This document shows, piece by piece, positions 47,277-52,329 of a DNA stretch of 52,329 nt. This DNA is from an uncultured Akkermansia sp. (GTDB lineage Bacteria; Verrucomicrobiota; Verrucomicrobiia; Verrucomicrobiales; Akkermansiaceae). Location of the stretch: NCBI GenBank assembly GCA_944390825.1, contig CALXRG010000017.1:1-52329 (forward strand). Direction: 5' to 3'. The notes beneath the pieces were generated by a model, which did not search any database, had not been told where the DNA came from, and saw only the letters and a program-made list of their open reading frames with translations. How positions within the stretch are numbered: position 1 is the stretch's first letter; every line of letters begins with the position of its first letter. The position numbers and the translations under genes were made by a program.

Positions 47277-47389
47277 GCTGCTGCCTTTTCGGAGGGCGAA
47301 AGATGGGGACCGTTCACAGGCTGGTGTTCTGCGTGTGTCTGCTTGAGTCCGGTGTGCCGAAAAATGTGTGATCCGGGGCAAATTTAGTC

Positions 47390-47418
47390 TTGATACTCAG
47401 GGGGTGAGCCGCTATAAT
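47390..47418 (+). promoter_or_regulatory. Promoter of rpsA
   Basis: -35 TTGATA at 47390-47395, 17-base spacer, -10 TATAAT at 47413-47418. The leader is about 90 bases, with an A/T-rich stretch (TTAACTTAACATATTAACA) just before the ATG. A leader of this size could allow S1 autoregulation. Confidence 0.8.
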
Positions 47419-47516
47419 GCGCGACCGCTTTCCGCCCGGTGGTGCACAGGCGCCCTGATAGCTACCGGTGTAAGGGCCCAGAGGAAACGCGGCAACATTA
47501 ACTTAACATATTAACA

Positions 47517-49205
47517 ATGAGTAATTCCGAACTGGAGGCTTTGATTGATTCCAAGCTTCCGACTTTCCGTAAGGGTGATATCGTTAACGGTACTATCCTT
47601 GAGATTCGCCCGCAGGTCGTCCTCGTGGACATTGGCTACAAATCCGAGGGTGTTATTTCCATCTCCGAGTTTGAGGATGAGGAGATTGAGGTGGGCGACC
47701 AGATCGAGGTGCTCCTGGAGAGCCTCGAAAACGACGAGGGTCTCGTCGTCCTTTCCAAAGAGAAGGCTGCCCACAAGCAGAACTGGGATAAGATCGTGGC
47801 TGTCTACAAGGAAGGCGGCCTCGTGAAGGGCAAGGTCAAGAGCGTCGTCAAGGGCGGCCTCATGGTCAATGTGGGCGTGGAGGCCTTCCTGCCCGGCTCT
47901 CAGGTGGACATCATCCCGCCGAAGGATCTCAATGAGTTCGTGGGCAATGTCTATGAGTTCAAGATCGTCAAGGTTAACGATGACCGCAAGAACATCGTTC
48001 TTTCCCGCCGCGAGGTGATCGAGGCTGAGCGCAGCGAGCAGCGCCAGCGCTTCCTCGAGACCGTCCAGGTAGGCGATCGCGTGAAGGGAACGGTGAAGAA
48101 TATCACCGACTTCGGCGCCTTCGTCGATCTCTCCGGCATGGATGGCCTGCTGCACATCACCGACATGAGCTGGGGCCGCGTCAATCACCCCTCCGAGGTG
48201 CTGCACATCGGTCAGGAAATCGAGGTGCTTATCCTCGAGGTGGATCGCGACAAGGAGCGTGTCTCCCTGGGTCTCAAGCAGCTCTCCGAGAACCCCTGGG
48301 CCGATATCGAGTCCAAGTACCCGATCGGTTCCCGAGTCAAGGGCCGCGTGACCAAGCTGCTCGCCTACGGCGCCTTCGTGGAGCTGGAGAAGGGCGTGGA
48401 GGGTCTGGTGCACGTCTCCGAGCTCTCCTGGACCAAGCGCATTACCCGCCCCAGCGATGTGCTCTCCCTCGACCAGGAGATCGAGGCCGTTGTGCTCAAC
48501 ATCTCTGTGGACGAGCAGAAGATTTCCCTCGGCGTGCGCCAGCTCGACGAGAACCCCTGGGACGCCATCGAGGCCCGTTTCCCCGTGGGTGCGGTTATCT
48601 CCGGTGCTGTGCGTAACCTCACACCCTACGGTGCCTTCGTGGCGCTGGAGGAAGGTATCGACGGCATGATTCACGTGTCTGACATGAGCTGGACGCGCAA
48701 GATCAACCACCCCTCCGAGGTGCTCAAGAAGGGCGATGTGGTCGAAGCCCGCGTGCTCAATATCGACAAGGAGAACCAGCGTGTGTCTCTCGGTATCAAG
48801 CAGCTTGAGGCTGACCCCTGGGAGACGATCGATACGCGCTTCAAGGTCGGTGACCTCGTCACCGGTCAGGTGGCCAAGATCGCTTCCTTCGGCGCCTTCG
48901 TCAACCTCGATGGCGATATCGACGGCCTTATCCACATCTCCCAGCTGTCTGAGGAGCATGTCGAGCGCGTCAAGGACGTCATCAAGGTGGGCGACGAGAT
49001 CAAGGCCCGCGTCATCAAGGTCGACAAGGTGGAGCGCCGTATCGGCCTTTCCATCAAGGCGGTCAACTACGATCCCGAGCAGCTGCGCCGCGAGACCGCT
49101 GCCTTCGAGACCGTGCGCGCCGGCGACATGGTGGGTCTGGAGCAGGCCTTCAACCTGGCTGCCCTGCAGACCGAGGAGTGGAGCCCCTCCGGTGACCAGA
49201 AGTAA
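47517..49205 (+). CDS. rpsA: 30S ribosomal protein S1
   Basis: 562 residues with six S1 domains, near 19-82, 100-165, 186-254, 271-340, 357-427 and 443-513. This is the full Gram-negative S1 architecture. S1 brings mRNAs, especially those with weak or no SD, to the 30S subunit. Domains 3-6 carry the RNA-binding pattern VKNITDFGAFVDL, LLAYGAFVEL, LTPYGAFVAL and IASFGAFVNL. Domains 1-2 are more divergent and should dock on S2. Codon use is strongly biased, as expected for a highly expressed gene. cmk, which often precedes rpsA, is absent. In this window S1 is especially relevant because most starts lack an SD. Confidence 0.98.
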   Translation: MSNSELEALIDSKLPTFRKGDIVNGTILEIRPQVVLVDIGYKSEGVISISEFEDEEIEVGDQIEVLLESLENDEGLVVLSKEKAAHKQNWDKIVAVYKEGGLVKGKVKSVVKGGLMVNVGVEAFLPGSQVDIIPPKDLNEFVGNVYEFKIVKVNDDRKNIVLSRREVIEAERSEQRQRFLETVQVGDRVKGTVKNITDFGAFVDLSGMDGLLHITDMSWGRVNHPSEVLHIGQEIEVLILEVDRDKERVSLGLKQLSENPWADIESKYPIGSRVKGRVTKLLAYGAFVELEKGVEGLVHVSELSWTKRITRPSDVLSLDQEIEAVVLNISVDEQKISLGVRQLDENPWDAIEARFPVGAVISGAVRNLTPYGAFVALEEGIDGMIHVSDMSWTRKINHPSEVLKKGDVVEARVLNIDKENQRVSLGIKQLEADPWETIDTRFKVGDLVTGQVAKIASFGAFVNLDGDIDGLIHISQLSEEHVERVKDVIKVGDEIKARVIKVDKVERRIGLSIKAVNYDPEQLRRETAAFETVRAGDMVGLEQAFNLAALQTEEWSPSGDQK

Positions 49206-49238
49206 GACTTCGGCCTTTTTCATAAACACTGGCTTTTC

Positions 49239-49274
49239 AGCCCGCTTGCAGTTTAGCCTGCAAGCGGGCTTTGC
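49239..49274 (+). terminator. Terminator after rpsA
   Basis: AGCCCGCTTGCAG and CTGCAAGCGGGCT form a perfect 13-bp stem with loop TTTAGC, followed by TTGCTG. Confidence 0.85.
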
Positions 49275-49526
49275 TGTGCGGTGTTTCGGCCCTTTTGCAG
49301 GCAACAACAGCGTTGTTGGGGCCGGGGGGAGACAACGCGATGCTTGCCTGCCTGGGGAGGCGCCTGTTTCCAGGCGCTGCATCGTGCCGTTTCAGCTAGG
49401 GAGAGGCGGCCATCAATGGCGGAAAATCCCCGCCTTTGCGAGCGCAGAGACCCTTTTCCATAAAATGTACAATATCTCGTAACCGATATAACGTAAATGC
49501 CTTGCGTAATTATTTATCGAATCCTA

Positions 49527-49541
49527 TTTTTTTTTTTTTTT
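49527..49541 (+). repeat. Homopolymer of 15 T
   Basis: Uninterrupted T run about 205 bases before the autotransporter start. Tracts this long slip readily during replication. Confidence 0.85.
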
Positions 49542-49734
49542 GAATTTTTTGCGTGACAGCGATGCGAGATATGTGTTATAACGCTGATGCTTCGAGACGC
49601 CTCGCATGCAATACCATTTCCCCGAAAGCTCTCCAAGCGAACGCGTGCGGCACACGCGCGAAGAGTGTTCCGCAGAGCGGGGAAGTGGTTGTCGTTGCTT
49701 CGAAAATCCGGCGGTGATCGCAGCATGCTAACGA

Positions 49735-49740
49735 TACACT
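49735..49740 (+). promoter_or_regulatory. -10 box of the autotransporter gene
   Basis: TACACT, seven bases before the ATG. A -35 at 16-18 bases is poor (CGGTGA), so an activator may be needed, or this is not the promoter. Confidence 0.35.
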
Positions 49741-49747
49741 AGATTTT

Positions 49748-52329
49748 ATGAAAAAGACGTTGACAATAATGGCTCTGCTGGCAGCACTGGGTGCCGTCCC
49801 GCAGGGGGTGGCGCAGCAGGAGATGACGCTTACGTCCGGGAATCAGGAGCATATCTCCATTTTGGAATCGACAGATATTTACATTTCGGGTGAGGTGACG
49901 TTCCGGGATAATGTACGCGACATCAATTCTCCGAGCGGAGCAGCTATATCGCTGGGCCCTTCCAGTGGGAGGCCCTCAGAGGCTATTACCCTCACGATCA
50001 AAGGGTCGGATGATCAACGGTCAGGTGAGCTGAATTTTATCAACAATGTGCAGGATTTTAATGGTAACAAACAACACTATGGTGGTGCAATTGGGTCTCT
50101 CGACCTAGGGTATGATATCGAGTTAAAGTTTGCGAATTTGTTGACGCTGAACTTTGATAACAACCGGCAACACTGTACGGTTCCTTTCGTTGCCAATATT
50201 CCCTCAGTAGGAGGTGGCAGCCTTGGCGTCGCTATGATTGATTTTTCCAACATAGGCACGGTTTCGTTCACTGGCAGTTTTGACTGGACCGAGTACGAGG
50301 GAGGTGAGATTGATGAGAGCCAAAAGAATGCCAGCAAAGGTGGTGCTATAAGATGTAGAAGTTTGATAGTCGATCATGTTGATGTCTTTTCAATAAAAAA
50401 TACATTAACGTACGGGAACAGCTCGGGTAGTGGTGCTATTTCTTCGGGGTGGAATTCTGGTAATATGCCTACGAAGTTTAGCCATTGCGGGCTGGTGGAC
50501 ATTTCCTACAATACGTTGGTAGGAAATCCGAATAGCGACGGATCGACAGGCAGCGCCATTTACGTCAACCGCCAGAATCTCATCTTCGCGGGAAATGATA
50601 ATGTTCAAATCTCATCAAATTACAGCAATAACTACGCGACGATCTTTATTTATGATGGCAATGAACGCAATCGCGGTAATTTTGATTGCTATTTGAACCG
50701 GGAGGTGAGAATTGAAAATAACCGGTCCGGGGGCTCTCATGCTGGGGTTCAGATGTACCTAGTGGATGCGGAGAATTCTGATGGTCGGGCACTCCTTTCT
50801 GCTGATCTGGGGGATATTATTTTCCGGAACAACATAGGAGGGCAGAATAGACCTGGGTCTGATTATGCGACAGCACTCAAGTTTTTCGGTGGTATTCGGA
50901 GCACGCGTGACTGTGTAGGAGAATTCCGCGCGATGTCTTCGGTGGACGCTCAAGGAAATAAGACTCCCAATTATGTGCGATTTTATGATCCTATCCGTGT
51001 GGAATTATATACTGCGGATGACGGATCTCCCTATATGTATTACTGGCCAAATGCAGATACGAAGGTGGCTAAACTCCAATTTAATATGCCTTCTGATCCC
51101 GATGCACTAAGAGATGAGTCTGTAATTCAGGCTTATGAGGAATATTTTGGAATAGGAGAAATACCAGCTTTCGATGGGACAATTCAGTTTTCTGGCGAAT
51201 ATTACCGCGAGGTAGGCCGTACGGCGGATTCCTATCTGCAACAGAGAGATGACGAAGATGGTGAGGCCTTTTCCATTCGCCTGTTGTTGTCCCGCTGGTC
51301 GACGGTGCAAGCTGAGTCGACATTGGGAGATGGTGAGTTGCTGATAGAGAATGGAGCTGTTTATGGTGACGAATTATTCAATTATAATCTTGAATACAAG
51401 CAAGTAACGGTAGATGGAGGGGGGAGTCAGCAGAGCGGACAGGAATTGTCAATAGCGATGGATCCATATGATGGGGACGGTGATATTGACGATGCCTGGC
51501 GGTTTGAACTGGACACTTCGCTGGACATCCAGAAGGGGGCGCTGGCGATCCGGACGGATGGTATAGTGATTGCGAAGAATATTTCGTTCTCCGGGCACGA
51601 TGCCATGCTGCGGATGGATGATACGGCCCGCATCATCGCTGATCGGGTAGATTTGACGAAGGGCGTAAGCGTGGACTTCAACCATGCGCTTGAGCACGGA
51701 GTGAAGATTGCGACGCTCAGTGATGCCGGGACGAAGTCGCACCAGCTTGTGCATGCCAAGCTGACGGTGACGGCTAATTCGCTGGATATGGGCACGACGT
51801 TTACGCTGGGTGTGCCGGATCACACGACGGCGACGCCGGGAGAGTTCTACAGTGGTGAGGCGTGGAAGGGGGATTTGACGTTCGCGGTGTTGGATGTCAG
51901 CCATGTGCTGGATAAGGGGGGTGTGGCGTCAGGGGATAATCTTTCGATCGTGTCGGTGGCTTCGGTATCAGCCGATACGGGAGAGGGAACAAACCTTGTC
52001 GCCTATGAGGGTGGCAGCCAGGGCGAGTGGAGTATCCACTGGGGCGAGGGGGATGATGACCAGTATGTGCTCTATGCTGAGTGGAAAAATACTGACCCTG
52101 ATGAGCCGGATGAGCCGGATGAGCCCGGTACAGATGAGCCCGGTACGGGTGATACGGATGACCCCGGTACGGATGAGCCGGATGACCCCGGTACGGATGA
52201 GCCGGATGACCCCGGTACGGATGAGCCGGATGAGCCCGGTACGGGTGATACGGATGAGCCCGGCGATGGTGGCAGCACTCCGGCGGTGGATCCTGGACGC
52301 GTGGGGGTTGCTGTGGAGAATTCCCTGTG
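49748..52329 (+). CDS. Large autotransporter passenger (3' end beyond the window)
   Basis: Open from ATG 49748 to the window end (860 codons). The signal peptide is KKTLTIMALLAALGAVPQGV, with cleavage near Ala-Gln-Gln. The passenger is a right-handed beta-helix type rich in Asn, Gly and Ser, with recurring FDNNR-, NNVQDF- and GGAI-like turns (FINNVQDFNGNKQHYGGAIG; GNSSGSGAISSGWNSG). It ends with blocks typical of verrucomicrobial autotransporters (GALAIRTDGIVIAKNISFSG, LTVTANSLDMGTTFTLGV, GEWSIHWGEGDDDQY). A linker of Asp/Glu-Pro-Gly-Thr repeats follows, which should lead to a barrel outside the window. It is probably a surface-displayed or released adhesin. The 5' part (49850-51400) is markedly AT-rich relative to its neighbours. 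Confidence 0.88.
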   Translation, partial: MKKTLTIMALLAALGAVPQGVAQQEMTLTSGNQEHISILESTDIYISGEVTFRDNVRDINSPSGAAISLGPSSGRPSEAITLTIKGSDDQRSGELNFINNVQDFNGNKQHYGGAIGSLDLGYDIELKFANLLTLNFDNNRQHCTVPFVANIPSVGGGSLGVAMIDFSNIGTVSFTGSFDWTEYEGGEIDESQKNASKGGAIRCRSLIVDHVDVFSIKNTLTYGNSSGSGAISSGWNSGNMPTKFSHCGLVDISYNTLVGNPNSDGSTGSAIYVNRQNLIFAGNDNVQISSNYSNNYATIFIYDGNERNRGNFDCYLNREVRIENNRSGGSHAGVQMYLVDAENSDGRALLSADLGDIIFRNNIGGQNRPGSDYATALKFFGGIRSTRDCVGEFRAMSSVDAQGNKTPNYVRFYDPIRVELYTADDGSPYMYYWPNADTKVAKLQFNMPSDPDALRDESVIQAYEEYFGIGEIPAFDGTIQFSGEYYREVGRTADSYLQQRDDEDGEAFSIRLLLSRWSTVQAESTLGDGELLIENGAVYGDELFNYNLEYKQVTVDGGGSQQSGQELSIAMDPYDGDGDIDDAWRFELDTSLDIQKGALAIRTDGIVIAKNISFSGHDAMLRMDDTARIIADRVDLTKGVSVDFNHALEHGVKIATLSDAGTKSHQLVHAKLTVTANSLDMGTTFTLGVPDHTTATPGEFYSGEAWKGDLTFAVLDVSHVLDKGGVASGDNLSIVSVASVSADTGEGTNLVAYEGGSQGEWSIHWGEGDDDQYVLYAEWKNTDPDEPDEPDEPGTDEPGTGDTDDPGTDEPDDPGTDEPDDPGTDEPDEPGTGDTDEPGDGGSTPAVDPGRVGVAVENSL
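52100..52264 (+). repeat. Asp/Glu-Pro-Gly-Thr coding repeats in the autotransporter linker
   Basis: Repeated 6- to 24-base units (GATGAGCCGGAT, GATGACCCCGGTACG) encode DEPD, DDPGT, DEPGT and GDT modules, about 55 residues. The longest unit of 24 bases occurs three times around 52157-52228. Such acidic Pro-rich stalks separate passenger from barrel and commonly vary in length between strains. Confidence 0.85.

Larger units (their letters stand above)
49206..49747. other. Gap between rpsA and the autotransporter
   Basis: Holds the rpsA terminator and a run of 15 T at 49527-49541. It also holds an AT-rich stretch around 49460-49560, and a -10 box just before the autotransporter. No gene or known RNA is seen in the 270 bases after the terminator. 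Confidence 0.6.

Noticed and set aside
47511..49382. A 623-codon open frame antisense to rpsA
   Set aside because: It mirrors the codon bias of rpsA (high third-position GC opens the reverse frame), is rich in Leu, His, Asp and Val without motifs, and lies opposite a certain gene.

Overview
The window looks like a chromosomal segment of a Gram-negative bacterium of the Verrucomicrobiota, most likely an Akkermansia relative. This is an inference from several features taken together: large autotransporters with an Asp/Glu/Pro/Gly/Thr linker, a C-terminal barrel ending in Tyr-Ala-Phe, high GC with islands of lower GC, a broken-up ribosomal protein operon, and almost no Shine-Dalgarno sequences. 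No 16S rRNA gene is present to confirm it.

Layout. 1-220 is a decayed RHS/YD-repeat remnant. 494-1399 holds tRNA-Leu(CAA) and tRNA-Ala(GGC) around a long non-coding stretch. 1754-6572 carries a small protein, pdxH, a PH-like membrane protein, mutS and rlmH. 6609-10716 is a minus-strand run leuC-leuD-hypothetical-DeoR regulator. mdh and tRNA-Ser(GCT) follow. 12450-15659 is an operon of two paralogous U32-like proteins and metK. 15918-16314 is an IS66 remnant with a lone tnpB and a strong palindrome. 16476-18722 encodes a ParC/GyrA-like topoisomerase subunit, followed by tRNA-Ser(TGA). 19406-23377 is a lower-GC surface-polysaccharide trio (pyruvyl transferase family, F420-hydrogenase-beta-like Fe-S protein, flippase). 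Then come a RecQ helicase, tRNA-Glu(TTC) and a MATE transporter. 27456-32704 is the distal spc ribosomal operon with secY. purN follows, then a two-gene AAA ATPase + DUF4276/TOPRIM pair (33516-35277) that looks like an anti-phage module. 35363-41302 is a five-gene minus-strand operon of membrane and secreted proteins, including a pseudokinase fused to a sulfatase-modifying-factor-like domain, ending in der. 41429-47276 holds a polysaccharide deacetylase, an Ala/Pro-rich protein, a HAD phosphatase, an orphan autotransporter barrel and a lipoprotein. rpsA follows, and the window ends inside a large autotransporter (49748 onward).

Two themes stand out. First, promoter geometry. Many genes have a good sigma70-type promoter whose -10 hexamer ends only 5-15 nt before the start codon, so their mRNAs should be leaderless or nearly so. 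Ribosomal protein transcripts instead have leaders of about 50-90 nt. Genes inside operons mostly lack a Shine-Dalgarno sequence. Second, the accessory load. The most system-like candidate is the AAA + DUF4276 pair, a split version of the ATPase + TOPRIM architecture of OLD, Gabija and PARIS. The tandem U32-like proteins co-transcribed with metK and the pseudokinase operon upstream of der are the other candidates for undescribed biology.
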